64,000 bases of DNA, taken from positions 806,001 through 870,000 of the forward strand of contig CAWKDG010000012.1 of the NCBI GenBank assembly GCA_963848355.1. The letters run 5' to 3'. Positions 34,798 to 43,015 of this stretch are shown here, one piece after another. The stretch is from CAWKDG01 sp963848355 (GTDB lineage Bacteria; Actinomycetota; Acidimicrobiia; Acidimicrobiales; UBA8190). The notes below the pieces were generated by a model. The model made no database searches, had not been told where the DNA came from, and was given only the letters and a program-made list of their open reading frames with translations. The translations under genes and the position numbers were made by a program. Position 1 is the stretch's first letter. The number at the start of each line of letters is the position of its first letter.

Positions 34798-35115
34798 ATG
34801 GTTGTGTACGCCGATCGCAGAAGCATCAGGGATCCGCGGAACGACGCCCTCGAGCGCGTCCGACGGGTGTTTCGGTGGATCGTCGCCGGAGCGGCGACCG
34901 CGGTTGTCGTGATCGTCGGTGTCGTCGCTCATGAGATCCCCGGTCGGCCGCCCTCGACCGCCAACTCGTCCAACGCCACCCCTGCCGTCGGCAGCACGTC
35001 GGCCACCGCTGCTTCGGCATCGACCGCTGAGGGTCGATCTCTGAGTCCTCCGGTGACCGCCCCGACACCCACTCGACAGGCCCCGACGGCGGTATCGGGC
35101 GGCACAGGATGGTGA
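34798..35115 (+). CDS. Small membrane-anchored Ser/Thr-rich protein
   Basis: The 105-residue protein starts at ATG 34798 after a clear ribosome binding site (AAAGGTGGT). It has a basic cytoplasmic N-terminus with about 25 residues, one transmembrane helix (about 27-47) and a Ser/Thr/Ala/Pro-rich extracytoplasmic tail. Its stop overlaps the start of apbE, and it leads the redox gene run, so a structural or acceptor role in that module is possible. No known FMN-attachment motif is evident. Unrecognised. Confidence 0.65.
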   Translation: MVVYADRRSIRDPRNDALERVRRVFRWIVAGAATAVVVIVGVVAHEIPGRPPSTANSSNATPAVGSTSATAASASTAEGRSLSPPVTAPTPTRQAPTAVSGGTGW

Positions 35116-36098
35116 CGGGTGACACACCGGGACCGTGCCGCCTCGACCCGGCCGGCGCTGTGACCCAGCTGCATGCCTTGGGGACCACGGTGACCCTGGC
35201 CGTCGATGACCACCGCACCTTGGCGGAGGCCGAGGCCATCCTGCGCGAGGAGTTGGAGGCCATCGACCGAGCCTGTAGCCGGTTCCGGTCCGATTCCGAG
35301 ATTTGGAGCCTGTACGCGCAGCGCCGAGCGGTCCAGGTGAGTCCGCTTCTCTACGAGGCCGTCGTCGTGGCCCTGAAAGTGGCCGAGCGCACCGAGGGTG
35401 CCGTGGACCCCACCGTCGGACTTGCTGTCGAGAAACTCGGATACGACCGAGACTTCGCCGACGTGCCAGCGGTCGGGCCGCCGCTCGACACAGCGCCGAC
35501 GGGCGCACCCGGGTGGCGGTATGTCGAGCACAACGACCGACACCGGACGATCCGACTCCCACCCGGAGTCCACCTCGACCTGGGCGCCACGGCCAAGGCC
35601 CTCGCCGCCGACCGCGCTGCCTGGCGCATCGCTTCGTCGACCGGATCGGGTGCGCTGGTGAGCGTGGGCGGGGACGTGGCCGTGGCCGGTTCGAGCCCTT
35701 TCGGCGGCTGGGCCGTCACCATCGCCGTCGACTCGACGGGTCCCGTCGGCGCAGGACCGGTCGTGGCCGTTCGGGACGGCGGTTTGGCCAGTTCCAGCAC
35801 AGTCGTGCGGTCCTGGTACCGGGGGGGCCGTCGGCTCCACCACATTGTCGACCCGGCGACGGGCGAATCGGCGAGCGATCATTGGCGCCTGGTTACGGTG
35901 GCCGCGGCCAGCTGCGTGGACGCCAACGCGCGCCAGCACGGCCGCCATCGTCTGGGGCGAGTCTGCCCCCGGTCGGCTCGAGACCATGGGACTTCCGGCG
36001 CGCCTCGTCCGCCACGACGGTGCAGTGGTCACCGTCGCCGGTTGGCCTACCGACGCGACACGAGCCCACGATCGCGGCGAATGCCGTTGGATGCCTGA
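35109..36098 (+). pseudogene. apbE: ApbE-like FAD:protein FMN transferase, frameshifted near its 3' end
   Basis: The frame from ATG 35109 (or GTG 35112) encodes an ApbE protein: ALGTTVTLAV, EAIDRACSRFRSDSEI, GAVDPTVGLAVEKLGYD, VHLDLGATAKALAAD, ALVSVGGDVAVAG and HHIVDPATG. ApbE attaches FMN covalently to Thr/Ser of extracytoplasmic redox proteins. After CVDANA (about 35930) the conserved end STAAIVWGESAPGRLE is found in the next frame, consistent with one extra base in GCGCGCC at 35928-35934. The original frame stops at 36098, just before the ferric-reductase-like gene. The change may be a sequencing error or a real break; the active-site region is upstream of it. Confidence 0.85.
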
Positions 36099-36100
36099 CG

Positions 36101-37234
36101 TTGACCGTCGCCACGTCTTCGCAGATCCTGTGGTTCACGACGAGGGCAACCGGCGTCGTTGCCCTCGTCCTTCTCACCGGTACCGTGGTCCTCGGCGTCC
36201 TCACGTCGGTGCGGATCGGCACGAGAAACTGGCCCCGCTTCACCCTTCAAGATCTCCATCGGCGTATCTCGCTGCTGGCCGTGGTCTTCGTGGCACTCCA
36301 TATCGTCACCACCGTGACCGACACATTCGCTCCTATCGGCTGGGTGTCGGTGTTCATCCCCTTCACCTCGTCCTACCGGAGGCTGTGGCTCGGTCTCGGC
36401 ACCGCCTCCGTCGACCTCCTGCTGGCCGTCACCGTCTCGAGCCTCCTGCGGCAGAAGATCAATCCCCGCACGTGGCGCGCCCTTCACTGGTTGGCCTATG
36501 CCAGCTGGCCCCTCGCCCTCGTCCACGGATTGGGGACGGGGACCGACCCGCACCTCGAGTGGATGATCATCCTCGTCATCGGCTGCGTGGTCGCGGTCCT
36601 TCTCGCCGTCGGGTGGCGCCTCGCCGAGGGATGGCCGGCCCGGGCGGGCGGCCGGATCACGGCCGGTGTGACGAGCGTCGTGGCGGTGATCGCCCTGGCG
36701 GCGTGGGCGACGACGGGACCGTTGCGACCCGGATGGGCCCGTCGCGCCGGTACCCCACACTCACTTCTGGCCGGCTCGCCGGCGAAAATCAACGGTACGC
36801 CGGCCACGAACTCGACCCCCCCGGTGGCAGCCGCTCCTGTCGCTCTTCCTCCCCCTCCGTATCACGCCGCCCTGACCGGCACGATGTCCCGACAGATCGT
36901 GTCGGGTGGATCGGTGCGGCTCGACATCCTGGCACAGACGTCGGGAAGGCTCGTGGCCGAGCTCGACGTGGTCATCAGCGGGACCCCTGACGGTTCGGGC
37001 GGGGTAACCATGGAGCAGAGCCAGGCGACCTTCGGGCCGCCGGCGACCCCCGCCCAGTTTCGCGGCCAGATCACGGGTCTCGACGGTTCACAGATGACAA
37101 TGGCACTGGCAGACTCTGCCGGGTCCCGGATCGATCTCGAGGCGGACGTCGTCGTGGCCGGTAACCAGGTGAGCGGCGAGTTGATGTCAGTCGCCGGTAC
37201 CGGGAACAGTGGGGCCGTCGGTGACGGCCGCTGA
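36101..37234 (+). CDS. Ferric-reductase-like transmembrane protein
   Basis: The protein is about 377 residues with some six to seven helices. A b-type heme-binding core is marked by TTRATGVVALVLLTGTVVLGV, LHRRISLLAVVFVALHIVTTV and ALHWLAYASWPLALVHGLGTG, supplying paired histidines. The last 120 residues are an extracytoplasmic beta domain after a Pro/Ala linker. It lacks FAD and NADH domains, as in YedZ/MsrQ-like members. No ATG or GTG is available; TTG 36101, 3 bp after the apbE-frame stop, is proposed as the start. It probably moves electrons across the membrane between the NuoF-like/ferredoxin partners and an external flavin or Fe-S acceptor. Confidence 0.82.
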   Translation: MTVATSSQILWFTTRATGVVALVLLTGTVVLGVLTSVRIGTRNWPRFTLQDLHRRISLLAVVFVALHIVTTVTDTFAPIGWVSVFIPFTSSYRRLWLGLGTASVDLLLAVTVSSLLRQKINPRTWRALHWLAYASWPLALVHGLGTGTDPHLEWMIILVIGCVVAVLLAVGWRLAEGWPARAGGRITAGVTSVVAVIALAAWATTGPLRPGWARRAGTPHSLLAGSPAKINGTPATNSTPPVAAAPVALPPPPYHAALTGTMSRQIVSGGSVRLDILAQTSGRLVAELDVVISGTPDGSGGVTMEQSQATFGPPATPAQFRGQITGLDGSQMTMALADSAGSRIDLEADVVVAGNQVSGELMSVAGTGNSGAVGDGR

Positions 37235-38549
37235 GCCAGTGGCAGTCGCCGATGGATCGAATGTCACGGCGGCCCCCAGGATCATGGCCGCATGGGTCAA
37301 AACCAGCCGGGCCGACCTGGAGGCGCACCTCGGCGTCCACGGCGCTCTTCCTGTGCCGAACCACGTCGACAACGCTTGGGCCGACCGACTGGTGGAGGAC
37401 GTCCGCGCCTCCGGGTTGACCGGACGCGGAGGAGCCGGCTTCGCCACGGCGCGTAAGTGGGATTCCGTCCGCGCCGCGCAGGGACGCCCCCATCTCGTCG
37501 TGAACGCGATGGAGGGCGAGCCCGCCAGCCGGAAGGATCGAGCCTTGTTGGCGGCCGCGCCCCATCTCGTTCTCGATGGCGCCGCCCTCGCGGCGCGAGT
37601 CATCGGCGCGGCCGATGTCGCGATCTGCGTCGCCCTCGATCGCAACGAGAGCGCCGGATCGGTCCGGACTGCTCTTGACGAGCGCGACGGCGTCCTCCCC
37701 GGAGGTCCTCCGGTGCGGTTGCTCCGTCCCCCCGGCCGCTATGTGACGGGTGAGGAATCGGCCCTCGCAGCCTGGTTGGCCGGCGGCCCCGCTCTGCCCC
37801 AGTTCCGGGCCACCAAGAACAGGCCACTGACGATCAGGCGCCGGCCCGTCCTCGTGCAGAGCGCCGAGACGCTGGCTCACGTGGCGCTCATCGCCAGGCA
37901 CGGTCCCGAGTGGTTCCGCAGTGCCGGGCTACCCGCAGCGCCGGGGACGTGCCTGGTCACAGTGGCAGGCGCCGTCGACCGCCCTGGCGTCTTCGAGGTC
38001 GATCTGGGAGCACCGGTTGGCGCAATTCTTCGCCGCGCCGGTCTCGATCAGGCCATCAGGGCAGTGCTCGTCGGGGGATACGGAGGGGCCTGGCTCTCAG
38101 GCGAGTCGCTCGAGACCCCGTACGCACCGAGGCCGCTGGCCGCTGCCGGATGTGCAATCGGTGCCGGCGTCCTGGCCGTCCTCCCGGCTTCGTCATGTGG
38201 CATCGCCGAGACTGCTCGTATCGCCGCCTACATGGCCGACCAGAGTGCCGGCCAATGCGGCCCGTGTGTCTTCGGACTCCCTGCCCTTGCTCAGGATCTC
38301 GACGAATTGACACGCGGGCTGGGGGGCCGTGAGACGGTGATGCGCCTGCGTCATCGCCTCGACACGGTGGAGGGCCGCGGAGCGTGTCGCCACCCCGACG
38401 GGGTTGTCCGACTCCTACGAAGCGCCCTAGACGTTTTCGCCGACGACGTCGCCCAACACGTACGACACCGACCGTGTCTCGCTTGGAATCGCAAAGCGAT
38501 CCTGCCCGTTCCCCGATCAGCCCCCATAACTGTGGGGCGACGGCGATGA
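37221..38549 (+). CDS. NuoF-like flavoprotein (complex I 51-kDa fold)
   Basis: The 442-residue protein has the FMN/NADH region GLTGRGGAGFATARKW and VVNAMEGEPASRKDR, the ESALAAWLAGG loop, an SLBB-type domain and a C-terminal Fe-S region. In NuoF the N3 cluster motif is SCGxCxPCRxG; here it reads SAGQCGPCVFG, with the first Cys replaced by Ala. The fourth Cys is present in GRGACRHPDG. It probably oxidises NAD(P)H or ferredoxin for the ferric-reductase-like partner. GTG 37221 overlaps the upstream gene by 14 nt. A ferredoxin gene follows 20 bp downstream. Confidence 0.85.
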   Translation: MTAAEPVAVADGSNVTAAPRIMAAWVKTSRADLEAHLGVHGALPVPNHVDNAWADRLVEDVRASGLTGRGGAGFATARKWDSVRAAQGRPHLVVNAMEGEPASRKDRALLAAAPHLVLDGAALAARVIGAADVAICVALDRNESAGSVRTALDERDGVLPGGPPVRLLRPPGRYVTGEESALAAWLAGGPALPQFRATKNRPLTIRRRPVLVQSAETLAHVALIARHGPEWFRSAGLPAAPGTCLVTVAGAVDRPGVFEVDLGAPVGAILRRAGLDQAIRAVLVGGYGGAWLSGESLETPYAPRPLAAAGCAIGAGVLAVLPASSCGIAETARIAAYMADQSAGQCGPCVFGLPALAQDLDELTRGLGGRETVMRLRHRLDTVEGRGACRHPDGVVRLLRSALDVFADDVAQHVRHRPCLAWNRKAILPVPRSAPITVGRRR

Positions 38550-38569
38550 CCGGGGGTCGGTGAGGTCCC

Positions 38570-38803
38570 ATGCCAATCACCGCGGTCACGATCCGCCTGC
38601 GAGTCGACCCTGTCGCCTGCGACGGATTTGGCTACTGCGCCGAGCTTCTGCCCGAGATCGTCGACATCGATGAGTGGGGATATCCAATCATCACCACCGA
38701 GGCGATCCCCTCCCACCTCTCGGCGTTGGCCCGACGCGCCGTCCGGGATTGTCCACGACGGGCATTGCTCATCGAGCGGATCACTGCGGCACGGCGCACG
38801 TAG
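38570..38803 (+). CDS. Single-cluster ferredoxin ([3Fe-4S] type)
   Basis: The 77-residue ferredoxin has VACDGFGYCAELLPE followed by DCPRRAL, a CX5C...CP pattern. The middle cysteine of the usual CxxCxxC is missing, which indicates a [3Fe-4S] cluster, as in many actinobacterial P450 ferredoxins. Lying directly after the NuoF-like gene in the same direction, it is the likely soluble carrier of the redox module. Confidence 0.9.
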   Translation: MPITAVTIRLRVDPVACDGFGYCAELLPEIVDIDEWGYPIITTEAIPSHLSALARRAVRDCPRRALLIERITAARRT

Positions 38804-38834
38804 ACGGGAAGCCGCCCGTCCATCGCCAGGTGAG

Positions 38835-39090
38835 ATCGGAACGGATAACAAGCACCTCGCAACCCTCGATGCACTCGAACCACTCCAGACCCTCGTCGCC
38901 GGCAACCACCAGAGCCGTAGGGAGTGCGTCCGCGCCAACGTCGGGGCCACTGACGCTGGCCGAATCGGTGCCCGTCCCCACCCGGCGTGTCCGAGGGTCG
39001 ATCACATGATTGCCGAGCTCGTAACACCCCGACGTCGCGATCGACCCGCTGGGCTCGACGACGCACGCCAGCTCTCCGGTGGAGTCTGGT
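38835..39090 (-). pseudogene. apbE C-terminal fossil
   Basis: On the reverse strand, about 85 codons read SGSIATSGCYELGNHVIDPR, then VSGPDVGADALPTALVVAG and LEWFECIEGCEVLVIRS, the last third of ApbE (ATSGxYERGxHIxDPRTG, then VTGPDxxxADAxATAL). The N-terminal two thirds and any start codon are missing, and a stop lies just upstream in frame. It is antisense to, and distinct from, the apbE at 35109. The fragment fills most of the 380-bp gap between the ferredoxin and the glycosidase genes. Confidence 0.8.
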
Positions 39091-39184
39091 CACCCCGTCC
39101 TTCATCTTGTCGTCAGGATCGCTCTATAAGGTGCACCCGTGATCCCCACATCGGGCCGGACCACCAGAGGAGAACTCCCCGGCC

Positions 39185-40468
39185 ATGGATCGGAATCCTT
39201 CGGACACAGCGTCGACGGCGCTGTCTCGAGCGAGCCATTCATTGGTTGAGCTTCGTCAGTTCGATATCGACGAATACGCCGCACGGGTTCGTCGTCCTGT
39301 CCGGCATTGGCCGAAAGGAGGGCGGATCTACCGCCGTCGCCGGATCCGGGTGGTCGTCGCTCTGGGCCTGGTCGCCTTCTTGACGTGGCTGGCCATCTCG
39401 CTCGGAGGAGCCCTCAGCAATCCCGCCCTCGGCAGCTCTTACGGTGCCCGCCTTGCCGAGTGGACCCGGGAGCACGGCGGCGCCAGCGTCGTGAACTGGG
39501 CCGAGAACGAGTGGTACAGCCACCATCCTCCACGTGTGGGCGGCGTACCTCCAAAGGGGTCCATCCGTCATCCCCCGACCACCTCAGTGGCCGTCGACGC
39601 GGGTCCACCGCACCTCCCACCACCGCCGGCGCTCCTGCCCTTCGCCAGCCCGGCGATCGCCGGTGAGGGCCAATGGTCGTCCGCCGGCCGTCTGGTCGGT
39701 GGCATTCCCGCCGTCTACGAGACGACGTTGCGGCCTGACGCCGTGCACACGAGTTATGTCGTCGGGGTGGCCTGGATGGACACGAAGCTGCTCCGGGCGA
39801 CGTTGTACTCGGGCAGCCAGATTCCCGGCGGGGGCCCGTACTCGCACTCCGCTCCGATCCAGCCGCCGGCAACGAGCTCGTTGGTCGCGGCATTCAACGC
39901 CGGCTTTCTCATGTCCGACGCCAACGGCGGGTACTACACCGATGGCAGGGTCATCGTCCCGCTGCGTACGAACGCGGCATCCTTCGTGGTCTACAGAAAT
40001 GGCACCTCGACCGTCGGAGCGTGGGGGCAGGACGTGACGATGACACCGAATGTCGTCTCGGTGCGCCAGAACCTCGATCTCCTCGTCGACAACGGCCAAT
40101 TGGTCCCCGGCCTAAATGCCTCCGACACCTCCGCCTGGGGCCAAACCCTCGGAGGCGCGGTCTACGTCTGGCGCTCGGGCCTCGGAATCACGGCCGACGG
40201 GGCCCTCGTGTACGCAGGCGGTCCGGGCCTCAATATCACCGACCTGGCGAACGTGCTCGTCCGAGCCGGTGCAGTCCGGGCGATGGAGCTCGATATCAAC
40301 ACCGACTGGGTGAACTTCAGCACGTATCAGCCTTCGGCACCCAATGGACCGGCGAGCGGGACGAACGGTACCGAACTCCTGTCGAACATGACAGGTACGC
40401 CATCCCGGTACTTCGACGCTTGGTGGGCACGCGACTTCATCACGATGTCCTCGGTGGCCCGTGGTTGA
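39185..40468 (+). CDS. Phosphodiester glycosidase (NAGPA/DUF2233) membrane protein
   Basis: The 427-residue protein has a cytoplasmic basic N-terminus, one transmembrane helix (about 56-78) and a Pro-rich linker. A NAGPA domain covers about residues 190-425: AAFNAGFLMSDANGGYY, VRQNLDLLVDNG and AMELDINTDWVNF carry the conserved Asn/Asp/Gly residues. The family removes sugar-phosphodiester caps or trims cell-wall polymers. ATG 39185 follows AGAGGAGAA. It overlaps the downstream UbiA-type gene by 8 nt, linking it to the cell-wall arabinan genes. Confidence 0.88.
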   Translation: MDRNPSDTASTALSRASHSLVELRQFDIDEYAARVRRPVRHWPKGGRIYRRRRIRVVVALGLVAFLTWLAISLGGALSNPALGSSYGARLAEWTREHGGASVVNWAENEWYSHHPPRVGGVPPKGSIRHPPTTSVAVDAGPPHLPPPPALLPFASPAIAGEGQWSSAGRLVGGIPAVYETTLRPDAVHTSYVVGVAWMDTKLLRATLYSGSQIPGGGPYSHSAPIQPPATSSLVAAFNAGFLMSDANGGYYTDGRVIVPLRTNAASFVVYRNGTSTVGAWGQDVTMTPNVVSVRQNLDLLVDNGQLVPGLNASDTSAWGQTLGGAVYVWRSGLGITADGALVYAGGPGLNITDLANVLVRAGAVRAMELDINTDWVNFSTYQPSAPNGPASGTNGTELLSNMTGTPSRYFDAWWARDFITMSSVARG

Positions 40469-41504
40469 GCTGCACGGGATCGGCGAGAGCCCGATCAGCC
40501 CACCGACCACCCTGCCCTGGGGCATCGATCGATCCGAGACGATTGACCCAACCGTCGAAGGCATCAACGGTCGATGCCAAGAGGCGGCCACGTTCAACGG
40601 CCCGGCGTCGGCGCCGTCTCGTTCTCCGTTCGTCAATCTCGTACGGGCCCTGCGGCCCCGTCAGTGGAGCAAGAATCTGCTCGTCTTCGTAGCACCAGCG
40701 GCGGCCGGGGTACTGGACCGCCGACTCGACGCCGTCCATTCGCTGGGGGCGTTCGCCATCTTCTGCGTCGTGGCCTCCGGGACATACCTCGTCAACGATG
40801 TCCTCGATGCCGAGTGCGATCGTCACCACCCCGAGAAGCGGCACCGCCCTGTGGCCGCCGGTGCGCTTTCCGCAACGGTCGCCGCCGCTTTGGGCGTCAG
40901 CCTGATGGCCGCCGCCATCGGCGCGGCCTGGTTCTTGACCGGATGGGCATTCTCCGCTGTGGTCGGGGCGTACGCCGTCATCAGTCTCACTTACAGCATC
41001 TGGCTCAAGCGCGTGCCCGTCATCGAGCTGGCGGCCGTGGCGTCGGGATTCGTCCTGCGCGCCATGGCTGGTGGCGCCGCCACCCACGTCCCTCTGTCGA
41101 ACTGGTTCCTGGTGGTGACGTCGTTCGGAGCCCTCTTCGTGGTGACGGGCAAGCGAGCTGCGGAATACATCACACTTGGTGAGCATCGCATCGAGCATCG
41201 AGCGGTCTTGGCGGAATACACATCCTCGTTCCTCCAGTCCACCTTGACGCTCACGGCGTCGGTCATGGTGACCGCCTACTGCCTTTGGGCATTCGACCGA
41301 GCAGGGCTGCAGACGAGGGCCGGCCATCACTTCGTGTGGATCCAGCTCACCGTGGTCCCCATGATCCTGGGCGTCCTCTACGTCTTACGGTTGCTCGACT
41401 CCGGCCGCGGCGGAGCACCGGAGGACCTGGCGCTCCACGACCACTTCGTGCAGGGCTTTGGCTTGGTGTGGCTCGTGCTGTTCTCGATCGGCCTCTACGG
41501 GTGA
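40461..41504 (+). CDS. ubiA: Decaprenyl-phosphate phosphoribosyltransferase (DPPR synthase)
   Basis: The 347-residue UbiA-superfamily protein has nine or so helices. It carries LRPRQWSKNLLVFVAP, NDVLDAECDRHHPEKRHRPVAAG and the second motif SIWLKRVPVIELAAVASGFVLRAMAG, diagnostic for the Rv3806c group. It joins PRPP to decaprenyl phosphate, the first committed step towards decaprenyl-phosphoryl-arabinose. GTG 40461 gives a long variable N-terminus; the conserved part starts near residue 58. The gene overlaps dprE1 (GTGA at 41501-41504). Confidence 0.92.
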   Translation: MVELHGIGESPISPPTTLPWGIDRSETIDPTVEGINGRCQEAATFNGPASAPSRSPFVNLVRALRPRQWSKNLLVFVAPAAAGVLDRRLDAVHSLGAFAIFCVVASGTYLVNDVLDAECDRHHPEKRHRPVAAGALSATVAAALGVSLMAAAIGAAWFLTGWAFSAVVGAYAVISLTYSIWLKRVPVIELAAVASGFVLRAMAGGAATHVPLSNWFLVVTSFGALFVVTGKRAAEYITLGEHRIEHRAVLAEYTSSFLQSTLTLTASVMVTAYCLWAFDRAGLQTRAGHHFVWIQLTVVPMILGVLYVLRLLDSGRGGAPEDLALHDHFVQGFGLVWLVLFSIGLYG

Positions 41505-43015
41505 ACGCAAACCCAGGGCCGACCACCACCGCTGACCGCTCCGAGTCTGTGACCCGGTTCGAAAGCGAGCGGGAAGGGGAAAGGACAACGTCTTCCCATC
41601 AGATCTCGTCACGGCCCGACCGGTGGCGGCTTCTTGCCGGCTGGGGACGTACGGCTCCGTCAGCGACGATCGTGTCCAGACCTGACGCCGAAGCGGCGGT
41701 GGCGAGGATTTTCGCTTCGGGGAGTGACGGCGAATCCCACGGATCGCACCACCGTCGACCCCGGGGTGTGATCGCCAGAGGATTGGGCCGAAGCTACGGT
41801 GATGCGGCGCAGTGTGCCGGTGGTGTCGTCATCGACACCGGCTGCTTCAACTCGATCGGCCCGATCGAACCGTCCTCCGGCCTGGTGGCCGTGGGTGGCG
41901 GAACGAGACTCTCCGAGCTGATCCGCCGTGCCCTCCCCCTGGGTTGGTTCGTCCCGGTATCGCCAGGGACCCGGCACGTGACTGTGGGCGGGGCCATCGC
42001 CGCCGACGTCCATGGGAAGAACCACCATCGTGACGGGAGCTTCTGCTCGCACGTAACGAGCCTCACTCTCGTGACCCCGACGGGGAGCCGGACCGTGGGT
42101 CCCGACACCGACCCGGAACTGTTCTGGGCCACGGCGGGCGGGATGGGACTCACAGGAGTGGTCATCGCCGCCACAGTAAGGCTGATCCGGGCCGAGACAT
42201 CCTGGTTGTCGGTCGACACCGGGCGATTCGACGACCTCGACGACGTGATGGCGGTGATGGACACATCGGACGACGATTACCGGTACTCGGTGGCCTGGGT
42301 CGACTGCACGGCGCATCGTAGGGGTCTCGGTCGGTCTGTTCTGACGCGAGGCGATCACGCACCGCGCAGTGCCCTGCGGGCCCCGCAAGTGAGGACCGCG
42401 GCCTCCCCGGTCCCCGAGACCCGAATACGGGTCCCATTCCCGGCGCCCCGCGGGCTCGTGAATCCGTTGACCGTGCGAACCTTCAACGAACTGTGGTTTC
42501 GCAAGTCCCCCCGCCGAGAGTCGGGGGCTCTTCGAACTCTTGATTCATTCTTCTTTCCCCTCGACGGTCTCGGCGATTGGAACCTGCTCTACGGCCGAGG
42601 CGGGTTGGTGCAATACCAATTCGCCGTTGGACCCGGACATGCCGGCGTCGTCCGCCGGGCGGTGGCGATGGCGGCAGGCGGCGGCGGGCCGCCGTCATTG
42701 GCCGTCTTGAAGCGCTTCGGTCCAGCCAACCGAGGCCCTCTGTCTTTTCCCGTCGAGGGCTGGACCCTGGCACTCGACTTCGCCGTCGGCCCGCCAGAGC
42801 TCGCCCCCCTCCTCGACCGGCTGGACGAGCTGGTGGCCGATGCGGGCGGGCGGGTTTATCTGGCCAAGGACGCCCGCCTCCGACCAGAGCTCCTGGCGGT
42901 GATGTATCCGAGGATCCCCGAATTGGCGAGTGTCCGAGCCCGCGTCGATCCCTACGGGGCCCTGCGATCCGACCTCTCCCGACGTCTCGGCCTCGGCGGA
43001 GGTGGGCGGGGATGA
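41501..43015 (+). CDS. dprE1: Decaprenylphosphoryl-ribose 2'-oxidase (DprE1-like)
   Basis: The 504-residue FAD enzyme has RGLGRSYGDAAQCAGG and VSPGTRHVTVGGAIAADVHGKNHH in the flavin domain, and LKRFGPANRGPLSFPVEGWTLALDF in the substrate domain. With DprE2 it epimerises DPR to DPA, the arabinose donor for cell-wall arabinan. In the mycobacterial enzyme the benzothiazinone-reactive Cys387 lies in GWNICVDF; here the aligned residue in GWTLALDF is Ala. The GTG start overlaps the previous stop, and the stop overlaps the next ATG. Confidence 0.92.
   Translation: MNANPGPTTTADRSESVTRFESEREGERTTSSHQISSRPDRWRLLAGWGRTAPSATIVSRPDAEAAVARIFASGSDGESHGSHHRRPRGVIARGLGRSYGDAAQCAGGVVIDTGCFNSIGPIEPSSGLVAVGGGTRLSELIRRALPLGWFVPVSPGTRHVTVGGAIAADVHGKNHHRDGSFCSHVTSLTLVTPTGSRTVGPDTDPELFWATAGGMGLTGVVIAATVRLIRAETSWLSVDTGRFDDLDDVMAVMDTSDDDYRYSVAWVDCTAHRRGLGRSVLTRGDHAPRSALRAPQVRTAASPVPETRIRVPFPAPRGLVNPLTVRTFNELWFRKSPRRESGALRTLDSFFFPLDGLGDWNLLYGRGGLVQYQFAVGPGHAGVVRRAVAMAAGGGGPPSLAVLKRFGPANRGPLSFPVEGWTLALDFAVGPPELAPLLDRLDELVADAGGRVYLAKDARLRPELLAVMYPRIPELASVRARVDPYGALRSDLSRRLGLGGGGRG

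Noticed and set aside
38632..39105. 157-codon - strand frame over the ferredoxin gene and apbE fossil
   Set aside because: The ApbE homology is in a different frame and the ferredoxin on the + strand is conserved, so this frame is a shadow.
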